DNA of 64,000 nt from NCBI GenBank assembly GCA_016712865.1, contig JADJQH010000001.1, positions 278,092-342,091 on the forward strand. Direction: 5' to 3'. Each line of letters opens with the position of its first letter. The first letter of the stretch is position 1. The translations under genes were made by a program, and so were the position numbers. The notes under the pieces were generated by a model that searched no databases, was not told the origin of the DNA, and saw nothing but the letters and a program-made list of their open reading frames with translations. Shown one piece after another: positions 25,458 through 39,053 of this stretch. Source of the DNA: Dokdonella sp. (GTDB lineage: Bacteria; Pseudomonadota; Gammaproteobacteria; Xanthomonadales; Rhodanobacteraceae).

Positions 25458-26414
25458 TCATGGGGATGGCAGTGCCGGTGCTGGCAGCCGGGCTTCGATG
25501 CGTTGGCGTGCGAACGGATCGCCGCCGTCGAGGTAACGCATGGCCGAGTGCACGTCACGCCAGCCGACGTATTCCATCAGCGCCTTGACGTCCCAGCCGT
25601 TTGCGTTGGCCCAGCCGGCGAAGCCGCGGCGCAAGGAATGGCTGCTGTAGTCCTCGGCATCGGGAAGGCCGGCAGCAGTGAACAGGCGGCGCAACAGCGG
25701 AATCAGGCTGTTGGGGTGTAGCGGCGCCTCGCTGATGCGGCCCCAGCGATCGACACTGCGGAACAACGGCCCCTGCGTCAGGTCGGCCGCGGCCGTCCAT
25801 TCGGCGGTCGCTGTCACCGGACACAAACGTGACAACGCCGGCACCTTGTATGTATTACCCATGGCCTGACGGTCGCTCTTGCTGCGCGACAGGAAACAGG
25901 TCATGCCTTCGCCTGGAACCAGGCGCAGGTGTTCGACCTGCACACGGATCAGTTCGTCACCACGGAAGCCTCGCCAGAAGCCGAGCAGGATCAGGGCGCG
26001 ATCACGCCGATGGCGGAGTGCGTCCGCGCAATCACCGCGCTCCCGCGCAGTCGCAATCGCAGTGCCAAGCCAATCGTCCACCTGTGCGAGTCGGGTCAAC
26101 TGCAGCGGTTCGGCCTGTTTTTCGACCGAGGGGTGAAGGGTCTGAATTCCCTTGAGCACCTTGCGCACCACCGGCGCCTTGGTCGGATCGACGAAGCCCT
26201 GTTCGGTATGCCACTGCGCCAATGCCGCCAGACGTTGTCGGAGCGTGTTGTTCGCCAACTGGCCGGCGTACTCGGCCAGATAACGGGCCACGCTGTCGGC
26301 GGTCGCCGGCAAATGACCGCCCCATTCGATCTCGAAATGCCGCACCGCCGAAGCGTAACTGCGCTGCGTGTTTGCACGGGTCGCAGCCTCCAGGTACCGG
26401 TCCAGCGTCGTCAT
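25458..26414 (-). CDS. tnpS: Tyrosine recombinase TnpS (cointegrate resolution)
   Basis: A 318-residue tyrosine recombinase with an N-terminal SAM-like core-binding domain (NTQRSYASAVRHF) and the catalytic domain: Arg in FRGDELIRV, H-x-x-R in SSHSLRRGFAG, and Tyr in AMRYLDGGD. It should resolve transposon cointegrates at a core site, most likely the dyad at 42511-42533. The start MTTLDRY at 26414 overlaps the stop of the upstream MerR-type gene (ATGA), so the recombinase appears translationally coupled to a metal sensor. In Tn4651-type elements tnpS and tnpT are neighbours; here they are 16 kb apart. Confidence 0.9.
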   Translation of the reverse strand: MTTLDRYLEAATRANTQRSYASAVRHFEIEWGGHLPATADSVARYLAEYAGQLANNTLRQRLAALAQWHTEQGFVDPTKAPVVRKVLKGIQTLHPSVEKQAEPLQLTRLAQVDDWLGTAIATARERGDCADALRHRRDRALILLGFWRGFRGDELIRVQVEHLRLVPGEGMTCFLSRSKSDRQAMGNTYKVPALSRLCPVTATAEWTAAADLTQGPLFRSVDRWGRISEAPLHPNSLIPLLRRLFTAAGLPDAEDYSSHSLRRGFAGWANANGWDVKALMEYVGWRDVHSAMRYLDGGDPFARQRIEARLPAPALPSP

Positions 26415-26845
26415 GCGCGGCACCTGGCGTTGGTGCATTCCGACGCAGCCCCCATCTCACGCAGGGCATTGAGGATGGTGCAATGTCCACGCTCGCCGCC
26501 GGCACATTCGGCGATCACGCGTTCCAGTTCCGTGGCCATGCGGTGGAGTTCGTCGATTCGCTGGCGGATGTCGGCCAAGTGCGTGCGAGCAATCACATCG
26601 ACATCGCCACAGGACATTTTGGAGTCGTCGTCCAACCGCAGCAGGCTGCGGATTTCCTCCAGACTGAAGCCCAGTTCGCGCCCGCGGCTGATGAAGCGCA
26701 GCCGCTCCACCTCGGCCGGGCGATAGGCGCGGTAGCCACTGGCGGTCCGTGCCGGCGGCGGCATCAGCCCGACACGCTCGTAGTAGCGGATGGTTTCCAG
26801 GTGGCAGCCGCTGGCTGCGGCGGCGTCACTGATTTTCATTCGCAT
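26411..26845 (-). CDS. MerR-family dication sensor (PbrR/CadR/ZntR-like)
   Basis: A 144-residue MerR-family regulator (an alternative ATG lies at 26839). It has the winged helix (ISDAAAASGCHLETIRYYERVGLM), the conserved Cys of the divalent-metal members at the start of the long helix (KMSCGDVD), and C-x7-C in the loop (CAGGERGHC). The extra upstream Cys argues for Pb/Zn/Cd sensing rather than the Cu(I)-sensing CueR type. It is divergent to the PbrT-like gene across a MerR-type promoter, as in pbr operons. Its stop overlaps the tnpS start. Confidence 0.85.
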   Translation of the reverse strand: MRMKISDAAAASGCHLETIRYYERVGLMPPPARTASGYRAYRPAEVERLRFISRGRELGFSLEEIRSLLRLDDDSKMSCGDVDVIARTHLADIRQRIDELHRMATELERVIAECAGGERGHCTILNALREMGAASECTNARCRA

Positions 26846-26848
26846 CCC

Positions 26849-26879
26849 TTGACTCTGTAGCTACTACGGACTTTACGCT
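26849..26879 (+). promoter_or_regulatory. MerR/PbrR-type operator-promoter of the pbrT-czc operon
   Basis: TTGACT (26849-26854), a 19-bp spacer with the imperfect dyad CTGTAG-CTAC-TACGG, then TACGCT (26874-26879). The over-long spacer and the dyad fit control by the adjacent MerR-type regulator. Confidence 0.75.
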
Positions 26880-26920
26880 GTGCCTTCGCTGGTGCCAACT
26901 CGGGACTGGCACATTCAGGT

Positions 26921-28894
26921 GTGTCCGCGCCTATGTCCCGGCTTGTCGCTCTGATCCCGGTCATCTTGTTCGCCACACTCGCATGGGTGGCCGCCGCCCT
27001 TCCAGCCAGCGCCGCCGAGCCGGGCCAAGCCAATCCGCGCCAAGCCTGGCAAATGCTCGATTACATCGCGGTGGACTATGCCGGCGCGGTCCAGCACGGC
27101 CGCATCGTCGCGCCAGGCGAATACGCCGAAATGCAGGAGTTCGCCGGCGCGGTACGAACACAGCTGGCGGCCCTGCCGGTCACCCCGAAGCAGCCGGCAT
27201 TGGTTGCGCAGGCCGATCGGCTAGTGGCGGCAGTGACGGCCAAGGCCGAGCCCGTGGAAGTGGCGGAGCTCGCCCGTGGGCTGGCTGACGATGTGCTGGC
27301 CAGCTACCCGATTGGAGCGGTGCCGGCTGCACCGCCCGAACCGGCCCGTGTGGCCGCTCTCTACGCTCAACAGTGTGCGGTCTGCCATGGTCCCACCGGA
27401 CAAGGCGACGGCTCAGCCGCCGCGGGTCTGGATCCCCCGCCGATTGCCTTCACCGACGCCGCCCGCGCCGCCCAGCGCACGCCGTTCGCCTTGTACGAGG
27501 TGATTTCGCAAGGCGTACCGGGCACCGTAATGGCCAGCTTTGCCGCGCTGCCCGAGAACGACCGCTGGGCGCTGGCGTTCTACGTGGGCAGCCTGGCGTA
27601 TTCGCCGCAGGCGCGCGCCGACGGGGAGGCGTTGTGGCGCAAGGATGCCGAGCTGCGCGGGCGCATTCCCACGCTCGAAGCCTTGACGCGCACCAGCGAG
27701 GCCGAGCTGGCCGCTTCGGTGGGCGCCGCGCAGGCCTCGGCGATCATCGCCTACCTGCGCTCACGACCGCAGGCGGTGAACGAACCGGTCGCCGGTAACA
27801 CTGGGCCGTTCGCGCTGGCGCGGCAGCGGCTGGCCGACAGCCAGCGCGTCTATGCCGCCGGCGACACTGCACAGGCCCGATCTTTGGCCTTGTCGGCCTA
27901 CCTCGATGGCGTGGAACCGGTCGAGCCGACGCTGGCCACGCGCGATGCCGCTTTGATGCGGGACATCGAAACCGCCATGGCCCGGTTTCGCGCACAACTG
28001 GGCCAGAGCACCGCACCGGCAGAGGTGTCGGCGCAGGCCGTGCAGATCACTGCGCTGTTCGATCGCGCCGAGGCGGTGCTGCAAGACACGCATACCGATA
28101 CCACCACTGCCTTCCTCGGCAGTTTCACCATCCTGCTGCGCGAGGGCCTGGAAGCACTGCTGATCGTGATCGGCATGATTGCCTTCCTGCGCAAGGCCGA
28201 GCGCCGCGAGGTGTTGCCCTACGTGCATGCTGGCTGGGTTGGCGCGCTGCTGGCCGGCGCGGCGACGTGGGCGGCAGCGACCTACCTGATCGACATCAGC
28301 GGCGCCAACCGTGAAGTGACCGAAGGCGTGTCGGCGCTGTTCGCCGCAGCTGTGCTGCTCAGCGTGGGCATCTGGATGCACCAGAAGAGCCTGGCAGGCC
28401 GCTGGCAGCAGTACCTGCACGCGAAGATGTCGGCCGTCTTGACGCGGCGCTCGGCGATCTTCCTGTTCTTGCTGGCCTTCGTCGCGGTCTACCGTGAGGT
28501 GTTCGAGACGATCCTGTTTTACATCGCCATGTGGAGCGAACAGGCTTCCGGCGCGATCATCGCGGGCCTTGTGTCCGGAAGCGTGGTCCTCGCCGCAGTG
28601 GCGTACTGGATGCTGCGTATGAGCAAGCGCCTGCCGATTGGCCGATTCTTCTCGATCAGTTCGATCCTGATCGCGGTACTGGCTGTAATCCTGGTCGGAA
28701 AAGGCGTCGCCGCCTTGCAGGAGGCTGGCTGGGTTTCGCAGGCCCTCATCCAGGCACCGCGCATCGAATGGCTGGGCCTGTACCCGTCCTGGCAATCGTT
28801 GCTGGCGCAGTTGGCCGTGGCGGTGGTCGCGGTGATCGGCTTCCTCTTCAACACCCGGTCCGTGCCGACACCAGCACCTACTCCAAAGCCCTGA
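26921..28894 (+). CDS. pbrT: PbrT-like cytochrome c / FTR1 permease fusion
   Basis: A 657-residue membrane protein starting at GTG 26921, or ATG 26933, which gives a clean signal peptide. The periplasmic part holds a haem c site, C152-x-x-C155-H156 (CAVCHG). The C-terminal half is an FTR1-type permease of about seven helices with two REGLE-like metal motifs, REGLEALL (about 407) and REVFETIL (about 525). This architecture is that of PbrT, described as a Pb(II) uptake protein in the pbr operon of Cupriavidus; iron uptake is the alternative reading. The divergent MerR-type gene and its promoter support the pbr assignment. It is the first gene of a rightward operon with CDF and czcCBA. Confidence 0.85.
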   Translation: MSAPMSRLVALIPVILFATLAWVAAALPASAAEPGQANPRQAWQMLDYIAVDYAGAVQHGRIVAPGEYAEMQEFAGAVRTQLAALPVTPKQPALVAQADRLVAAVTAKAEPVEVAELARGLADDVLASYPIGAVPAAPPEPARVAALYAQQCAVCHGPTGQGDGSAAAGLDPPPIAFTDAARAAQRTPFALYEVISQGVPGTVMASFAALPENDRWALAFYVGSLAYSPQARADGEALWRKDAELRGRIPTLEALTRTSEAELAASVGAAQASAIIAYLRSRPQAVNEPVAGNTGPFALARQRLADSQRVYAAGDTAQARSLALSAYLDGVEPVEPTLATRDAALMRDIETAMARFRAQLGQSTAPAEVSAQAVQITALFDRAEAVLQDTHTDTTTAFLGSFTILLREGLEALLIVIGMIAFLRKAERREVLPYVHAGWVGALLAGAATWAAATYLIDISGANREVTEGVSALFAAAVLLSVGIWMHQKSLAGRWQQYLHAKMSAVLTRRSAIFLFLLAFVAVYREVFETILFYIAMWSEQASGAIIAGLVSGSVVLAAVAYWMLRMSKRLPIGRFFSISSILIAVLAVILVGKGVAALQEAGWVSQALIQAPRIEWLGLYPSWQSLLAQLAVAVVAVIGFLFNTRSVPTPAPTPKP

Positions 28895-28910
28895 ATCCGA
28901 GGACATCCCG

Positions 28911-29519
28911 ATGAGCGATTGCGGTTGCCACCACGAAGCAAAAAACGCCCACGAACGCCGGGTACTGACAATCGCGCTGACGCTTAACGCCGCCATGGCG
29001 GTGATCGGCTGTGTGGCCGGTTGGATCGCACAATCCACGGGCCTGCTGGCCGATGCGCTGGACATGCTGTCCGATGCCACGGCCTATGCGATCGGCCTGA
29101 TCGCCATCGGGCGTACCGCCCGTTTCAAGGCCAATGCGGCCTGGCTGAGCGGCAGCGTGCTGCTGGTGCTCGGTGTTGGCGTATTGATCGAAGTGGGACG
29201 TCGCGTGCTGCACGGCGCTGAGCCGCTGAGTGGTTGGATGATCGGCACCGCACTGTTATCGCTTGCCGTGAATGTCTACGTGCTGCGTCTACTGGCGCCG
29301 CTGAAGTCAGGCGAGGTGCATTTGCGAGCGACCTGGCTGTTTACCCGCGCCGACGTGGTGGCCAACCTCGGCGTGATTCTTGCAGGCGTGCTAGTGCTGT
29401 GGCTCGGCTCGCCCTATCCGGACTTCATCATCGGCACCTTGATCGGCCTGTACGTTATCAAAGAGGCTGTGGAAATCCTCGGTGATGCGCGCCGCGCCCA
29501 ACGCGAGGCCAACGCATGA
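28911..29519 (+). CDS. Short cation diffusion facilitator (CDF) transporter
   Basis: A 202-residue inner-membrane protein with about five or six helices. It starts with a Cys/His cluster (CGCHHE) that may bind metal. The helix-2 metal site is kept (ADALDMLSDA). In the helix-5 site the usual H-x-x-x-D is F-T-R-A-D, so the His ligand is replaced, as in some short CDF members. The C-terminal cytoplasmic domain of full-length CDF proteins is missing. It should export a divalent cation such as Zn, Cd or Pb to the periplasm, where CzcCBA can pick it up. It overlaps the next gene (ATGA). Confidence 0.82.
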   Translation: MSDCGCHHEAKNAHERRVLTIALTLNAAMAVIGCVAGWIAQSTGLLADALDMLSDATAYAIGLIAIGRTARFKANAAWLSGSVLLVLGVGVLIEVGRRVLHGAEPLSGWMIGTALLSLAVNVYVLRLLAPLKSGEVHLRATWLFTRADVVANLGVILAGVLVLWLGSPYPDFIIGTLIGLYVIKEAVEILGDARRAQREANA

Positions 29520-30801
29520 CGGGCAGATGCGTGGCGCACCGCGTCCTCGTCGCGGCGATGATCGCAATCGGTAGCGTAGGAGGTGTTCAGGCCCAGCAAC
29601 GCCTGACCCTGGGCGACGCCATCGCCCGCGTCGCCAGCGCGCATCCGGATATCCGCTTGATCGATGCCCGCGCGGCTGTGCTAGCAGCCGAACGCGAGCG
29701 CGCCGCGCAACGCCCGCCGTGGACTGTCGGTGCCGAGATCGAGAACGCATTCGGCACCGGCGCGGCCCGCGGCCTGGACGAGGCCGAACTGACCCTGACG
29801 CTGGCCTCGGTGCTGGAGCGTGGCGGCAAGCTCGATGCCCGCCGCGTCCTGGCGCAGAGCCGCATCGATGCTTTGGCCGTGCAACGCGAAACGCGGCGAT
29901 TGGACCTGCTTGCCGAGACGGCACGGCGCTATCTCGCCGTCGTCGCTGCCGACCATGCCCGTGCACTGGCGACACTTGATGTCGAGCAGCGCCGACGCAC
30001 GGTGGCCGCCGCACGACAGCGCTTGCAGGCGGGTGCTTCGCCGGAGTCGGTGGTGCTTACCGCGCAAGCGGCGCTAGCCCGTGCCGAACTCGCCCGCGAT
30101 CGCGTGGCGCAGCAGCGAACTGCGGCTCGCCAGCACTTGGCGGCATTGTGGGGCGAGCGAACCCCTGCGTTTGATGCCATTGCCGGCAATCCGTTGATCC
30201 TGCCGACGATCGCCTCGCTGGATACGTTGACGGCTGAATTGGAGCACACGCCCGAAATCACGCAGTTCGCTGACCAGCGCCGCATCGGCGAAGCCCGTCT
30301 GCAACTCGCACGTTCGGCAGCCAAACCGGACCTGAACTGGCAGGTCGGCGTACGTCGTCTGCAGGAGACTGATGATACCGCCTTGGTCGCCGGCCTATCG
30401 ATGCCGTTGGGCAGCCGCTCTCGCGCCCAGCCGGAGATCCGCGCCGCCGAAGCGGAGTTGGAGGTGTTGTCGATCGAACGCGAGGCCAAAGGCCTGTCGC
30501 TGTACTCGACATTGGTAGAAGCGCACGGCCGCTACACCGTGGCGCAAGCCGAGGTCGACCGCCTGCAGGACGACGTGCTGCCCAAGCTGACCCGCGCCGA
30601 AAAGGCGGCCGAGCGCACCTACCGTGCCGGCGCGATCAGTTACCTGGAATGGGCGCAACTGCAATCCGAGCAGACCGCCGCACGCCAACAACAACTCGAC
30701 GTTGCGCTTGATGCGCAACGCGCCCTTATCGAAATCCAGCGACTCACCGGTCAGGCCATGGTTGCCTCGGTCGTTGGCGCTTCCTCCGGAGATTCCATCC
30801 C

Positions 30802-30805
<4 letters not shown>
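29516..30805 (+). CDS. czcC: Outer-membrane efflux protein CzcC
   Basis: A 429-residue TolC-superfamily protein. It has a signal peptide ending VGGVQAQ and two copies of the helical OEP repeat, with the coiled-coil segments rich in Ala, Arg and Gln. It forms the outer-membrane channel of the CzcCBA complex. Its start overlaps the CDF stop and its end overlaps czcB, both as ATGA, so the five genes pbrT, CDF, czcC, czcB and czcA form one operon. Confidence 0.9.
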
Positions 30806-34925
<4,120 letters not shown>

Positions 34926-34943
34926 TCCATCACGTCATCCGAA

Positions 34944-34978
34944 GATAACCGGCACCGCGTATCGCGGTGCCGGTTATC
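34944..34978. terminator. Bidirectional terminator between czc and cus operons
   Basis: A perfect 16-bp stem, GATAACCGGCACCGCG paired with 34963-34978, with a 3-nt loop. It lies between the czcA stop (34925) and the cusF stop (34983) of the convergent operons. There is no long U-tract, but the stem is very stable in both directions. Confidence 0.85.
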
Positions 34979-34982
34979 CCCA

Positions 34983-35393
34983 CTACCGAGCAACCTCGAT
35001 GTTGACGATCGTGGCGTTCATACCCTCGGTGTTGAACTCAAACTGCACTTTCTGACCGGCCTGCACCGAAGCGATCTGCTCGGGCGTGGCCTTGAAGGCC
35101 ATCGTCATCGCCGGCCATTGCAATGCCTCTACCGGACCGTGAGCGATGGTGATCTTGCCGGCGGTGGCATCGACGGCTTCGACCGTACCTGTCGCCGAAG
35201 CCGTCTTGGCCATGGCCGCTTCCGCCTGCGGTGCAGCGGCTTCATCCGCCATCTTCGCGTGTTCGGCTTCGGACATTGCCATAGCATCGGCCGCGGCGGT
35301 GTCCTTTGAGGGGGCGGTGTCGCTACTGGGCGACGGCGAGCAGGCCGCCAGCAGAAGCACGGTCAGTGCGGGAACGAAGAGTGTCAATTTCAT
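34983..35393 (-). CDS. cusF: CusF-like periplasmic copper-binding lipoprotein
   Basis: A 136-residue protein from the start MKLTLF (35393), with a lipobox (LAAC) and a Met/Ala/Glu-rich linker. The CusF-fold domain at the C-terminus has the Cu(I)/Ag(I) ligands of the family: His in TIAHGPV, then W-P-A-M-T-M (WPAMTMAF). It should hand Cu(I)/Ag(I) to the adaptor CusB. It is the last gene of the leftward cus cluster, 95 nt after the small lipoprotein gene. Confidence 0.92.
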   Translation of the reverse strand: MKLTLFVPALTVLLLAACSPSPSSDTAPSKDTAAADAMAMSEAEHAKMADEAAAPQAEAAMAKTASATGTVEAVDATAGKITIAHGPVEALQWPAMTMAFKATPEQIASVQAGQKVQFEFNTEGMNATIVNIEVAR

Positions 35394-35487
35394 ATGGATT
35401 TCCTCAGTGGCTAGAAGGGGCGACTGCAAAGCTAGCGCGGCGACAGCGCAGTCGGGCTGCCGTCGTTGGTTTCAGCGGGCGCTGATT

Positions 35488-35844
35488 TCAATGAGGCCGT
35501 GAATTGACCGGGGCCGGGTGTACCTCGTCAAACCGACGTACCTTGCCTTCAACCAGCGTGGCGGATACACAGCGACCGGAGACCTCGGTGCCTATCTGCG
35601 CCGTACCGACGGGCCGCTCGCGAAACGTGGGCGTGAACTTCGGGTTCGCCACCTGTTGACGATGAACCAACCGAACCTGCTGGCCCGCGGCGGGCGGCAC
35701 GACTTGAGGATCGAAGCACAACTGCAGTTCGTGATCCGATACCGTCTTGACCGAACCCAAGCGATGCGCCGCCGTCGTGGTACTGCACGCATTCAGCAGC
35801 CCGATGACGGCCCCCAGGAAAGTGACGATGAGAGAGCGTTTCAT
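35488..35844 (-). CDS. Small lipoprotein of the cus cluster
   Basis: A 118-residue protein starting MKRSLIV (35844), with a lipobox (LLNAC). The mature part is short and polar with two Cys (LQLCFDP, SGRCVSA). I do not recognise a family. It lies between cusA and cusF on the same strand, 45 nt after the cusA stop, so it is probably co-expressed with copper efflux. Glycine-zipper or metal-binding roles cannot be shown from the sequence. Confidence 0.6.
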   Translation of the reverse strand: MKRSLIVTFLGAVIGLLNACSTTTAAHRLGSVKTVSDHELQLCFDPQVVPPAAGQQVRLVHRQQVANPKFTPTFRERPVGTAQIGTEVSGRCVSATLVEGKVRRFDEVHPAPVNSRPH

Positions 35845-35888
35845 GACGAATCTCCTTTGCAAAGCGGTGAGTGGACCGAACGCGCCGC

Positions 35889-38800
35889 TCACGTCGCGGT
35901 GTCCGTCGCCGAGGCCGCGGACGAAGGTCGAGTCAGGGCATGGCCGCGCAGCAGGCGATACGCGGCCGGAATAATCAGCATGGACAGCAACGGCGCGGTG
36001 ACCATGCCGCCGATCATCGGCGCGGCGATGCGCTGCATGACCTCCGAGCCGGCGCCGCTGCCGATGAACAACGGGAATAGACCGGCGAGGATCACGGCGA
36101 CCGTCATCGCTTTGGGCCGCACACGTTGCACGGCACCTTCACGGATCGCCGCCTCGAGTGTGGCGATGGTTTCCGGCTCGCCTTCCGCCAGACGGCGTTC
36201 CCATGCCTGACGCAAGTACAGCAACATGATCACGCCGAATTCCGCGGCCACACCGCCCAGCGCGATGAAACCGATCAGCGTGGCGATCGACACCGCATGG
36301 CCCAGCATCCAGATCAACCACAGGCCGCCGACCAGAGCCAGCGGCAGGCTGAGCATGATGATGGCCGCCTCGCCGAAATGCCGGAACACCAGATAGATCA
36401 GCAAGAAGATAATCGCCAGGGCCGCCGGCACCACCCACTTCAACCGGGCCAGCGCACGCTCCAGGTATTCGTATTGCCCCGACCAGGCCAGGCCGTAGCC
36501 CGGCGGCAGTTTCACCTGCTGGGCCATGCGCTGTTGCAGATCGGCGACCACCGAACCCAGATCGCGCCCAGCGACGTCGACGAACACGTAGCCGACCAAC
36601 CGCCCGTTTTCGCTCTTGAGCATCGGCGGACCCGGGCTCAGCGACACCTCGGCTACTTGCCCCAGGGTCAGTTGCACGCCTCCGGGCGCGACCAGTGGCA
36701 GTTGCGTCAATGCGCTGAGCGAATCACGTTGCCCGCGCGGGTAGCGCAGCACGATCGGATAGCGTTCTCGGCCTTCGATGGTTTCGCCGATGGCATCGCC
36801 GCCCACCACGGTGGCGATCAGTTGCTGCAGGTCGGCCTGACTCAGCCCATAGCGCGCCGCCACCGCAGGGCGAATCCGTACGTCGACATAGCGCCCGCCG
36901 GTGACACGTTCGGCCAGCGCGGAACTGACGCCGTCCACGGTCTTGGCCACGCGCTCGACCTGTTCGCTGACCTGCTCGATGACCTGCGTGTCGGGCCCGG
37001 AGACCTTGATGCCGATCGGACTCTTGATGCCGGTGGCGAGCATGTCGATGCGGTTGCGGATTGGCGGCACCCACAGGTTGGTCAGGCCGGGCACCTTCAC
37101 TGCCGCATCGAGTTCGGCGCGCAGCTTGTCCATGGTCATGCCCGGCCGCCATTGATCGCGCGGCTTGAAGGTCACCGTAGTCTCGAACATCTCGATGGGC
37201 GCCGGATCGGTCGCAGTGTCGGCGCGGCCGGCCTTGCCGAACACGTGCGCGACCTCGGGCACGGTCTTAATCATACGGTCGCTCTGCTGGAGCAGTTGCC
37301 CGGCTTTGCCGGACGACAGCCCCGGCAAGGCGGTGGGCATATACAGCAGCGTGCCCTCGTTGAGCGGGGGCATGAATTCGCTGCCGATCCGCGCATACGG
37401 GATCAAGGTCAGCAACAGCATCACGCCACCGAGCGCCAAGGTCAGTCGCGGAAAACGCAGCACCGCGTCCAGCACCGGCCGGTAGCCGGCGATCAGTACC
37501 CGGTTGAGCGGATTGTCGGCCTCCGGCCGAATCCGCCCGCGGATCAGGTAGCCCATCAGTACCGGGATCATGGTGATCGACAAGCCCGCCGCCGCGGCCA
37601 TGGCATAAGTCTTGGTGTAGGCGAGCGGCGAGAACAAGCGGCCTTCCTGGGCCTGCAACGCGAACACCGGCACGAACGACAGGGTGATCACCAGCAAACT
37701 GGCGAACAGCGCCGGGCCGACCTCGCTAGCCGCTTTCGCCATCAGCGTCCAACGGTCTTCGCCGGCGGCCTCGCTGCCATGCGCATCGCGCCAATGCTCC
37801 AAATGCTTATGCGCGTTCTCGATCATCACCACCGCCGCATCGACCATCGCGCCGATGGCAATGGCGATGCCGCCCAGCGACAGCAGGTTGGCACTGATGC
37901 CCTGATAGCGCATCACGATGAAAGCGGTCAGCACGCCCAGTGGCAAGGTGATTACCGCCACCAGCGCCGAACGCAGGTGCCAGAGGAACAACGCACAGAC
38001 CAGCGCGACCACCAGGAACTCCTCACCCAGTTTGTGGGTGAGGTTGCGCACCGCCTCACGGATCAACTCGGACCGGTCGTAGGTCGGGACGATCTCCACG
38101 CCCGCCGGCAAACTGGCCTTCAATGTTTCCAGGCGCGCCTTGACCGCGGCGATGGCCGTCAGCGCATCCTTGCCGGTGCGCAGTACGACCACGCCTCCGG
38201 CGACTTCGCCTTCGCCATCCAGTTCGGCGATGCCGCGGCGGAAGGTGGGGCCACGCTGCACGGTGGCAACTTCACCCAGCAGCACCGGCACCCCCTCGGC
38301 AGCGGTCATGATCGGCACTTGCTCGAAGGCCTCGGCGCTACGCAAGTAGCCTTCGCTGCGCACCATCAGTTCGGCTTCGCCTTGTTCGATCACAGAACCG
38401 CCGGTAGCGCCGTTGGCGGCATCGACCGCGTCGATCAGCTGCGCGACGGTCAAGCCGCGGGCGGCCAGTGCCTGCGGGTCGGGCACGATCTGCCAGGCGC
38501 GCACCATACCGCCGACGCTGGCGACTTCGGCCACGTCGGGCACGGTCTTGAGCTCGTAGCGCAAGAACCAGTCCTGCAGCGCCCGCAGTTCTCCCAGATC
38601 GTGTTGACCGGTACGGTCGACCAGCGCGTATTCGTAGATCCAGCCCAGGCCGGTGGCGTCCGGGCCGAGCGCGGGATTGACGCCTTCGGGCAAGCGATCG
38701 CGTACCTGACTCAGATACTCGAGTACGCGCGAGCGCGCCCAGTACAGGTCGGTGTCATCGTCGAACAGGATGTAGACGAACGAGTCGCCGAAGAATGAGT

Positions 38801-39053
38801 ATCCACGCACCGTGCGCACGCCGGGCACCGAGAGCATGGTCGTGGTCAGCGGATAGGTGACCTGGTCCTCGACGATGCGCGGGGTCTGTCCGGGCCACTC
38901 TGTGCGGATGATGACTTGGGTGTCGGACAGATCGGGCAGCGCATCGAGCGGTGTGTGCCGCACCGACCACAGGCCCGCAGCGGCGAGTAGCACGGCCGCC
39001 ATCAGCACCAGGGCGCGGTTGGCGATGGAGGCGCGAATGATCCGGGCGATCAT
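35889..39053 (-). CDS. cusA: Cu(I)/Ag(I) efflux RND pump CusA (second copy)
   Basis: A 1054-residue CusA-family pump, the same length as the one at 607-3771 and with the same Met triad (LLYMP, IEMFET, IDMLATG). The relay segment [13 protein letters not shown] is intact. Its start overlaps the adaptor stop (ATGA). Although highly similar to the first copy, it differs at many positions, so it is not a recent duplication. It belongs to the transposon cargo, whereas the first copy lies outside it. Confidence 0.95.
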   Translation of the reverse strand: MIARIIRASIANRALVLMAAVLLAAAGLWSVRHTPLDALPDLSDTQVIIRTEWPGQTPRIVEDQVTYPLTTTMLSVPGVRTVRGYSFFGDSFVYILFDDDTDLYWARSRVLEYLSQVRDRLPEGVNPALGPDATGLGWIYEYALVDRTGQHDLGELRALQDWFLRYELKTVPDVAEVASVGGMVRAWQIVPDPQALAARGLTVAQLIDAVDAANGATGGSVIEQGEAELMVRSEGYLRSAEAFEQVPIMTAAEGVPVLLGEVATVQRGPTFRRGIAELDGEGEVAGGVVVLRTGKDALTAIAAVKARLETLKASLPAGVEIVPTYDRSELIREAVRNLTHKLGEEFLVVALVCALFLWHLRSALVAVITLPLGVLTAFIVMRYQGISANLLSLGGIAIAIGAMVDAAVVMIENAHKHLEHWRDAHGSEAAGEDRWTLMAKAASEVGPALFASLLVITLSFVPVFALQAQEGRLFSPLAYTKTYAMAAAAGLSITMIPVLMGYLIRGRIRPEADNPLNRVLIAGYRPVLDAVLRFPRLTLALGGVMLLLTLIPYARIGSEFMPPLNEGTLLYMPTALPGLSSGKAGQLLQQSDRMIKTVPEVAHVFGKAGRADTATDPAPIEMFETTVTFKPRDQWRPGMTMDKLRAELDAAVKVPGLTNLWVPPIRNRIDMLATGIKSPIGIKVSGPDTQVIEQVSEQVERVAKTVDGVSSALAERVTGGRYVDVRIRPAVAARYGLSQADLQQLIATVVGGDAIGETIEGRERYPIVLRYPRGQRDSLSALTQLPLVAPGGVQLTLGQVAEVSLSPGPPMLKSENGRLVGYVFVDVAGRDLGSVVADLQQRMAQQVKLPPGYGLAWSGQYEYLERALARLKWVVPAALAIIFLLIYLVFRHFGEAAIIMLSLPLALVGGLWLIWMLGHAVSIATLIGFIALGGVAAEFGVIMLLYLRQAWERRLAEGEPETIATLEAAIREGAVQRVRPKAMTVAVILAGLFPLFIGSGAGSEVMQRIAAPMIGGMVTAPLLSMLIIPAAYRLLRGHALTRPSSAASATDTAT

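Noticed and set aside
36126-38798. Forward 890-codon ORF opposite the second cusA
   Set aside because: It is the mirror of a high-GC gene, rich in His, Arg, Gln and Asp with no domain; cusA on the other strand is unmistakable.
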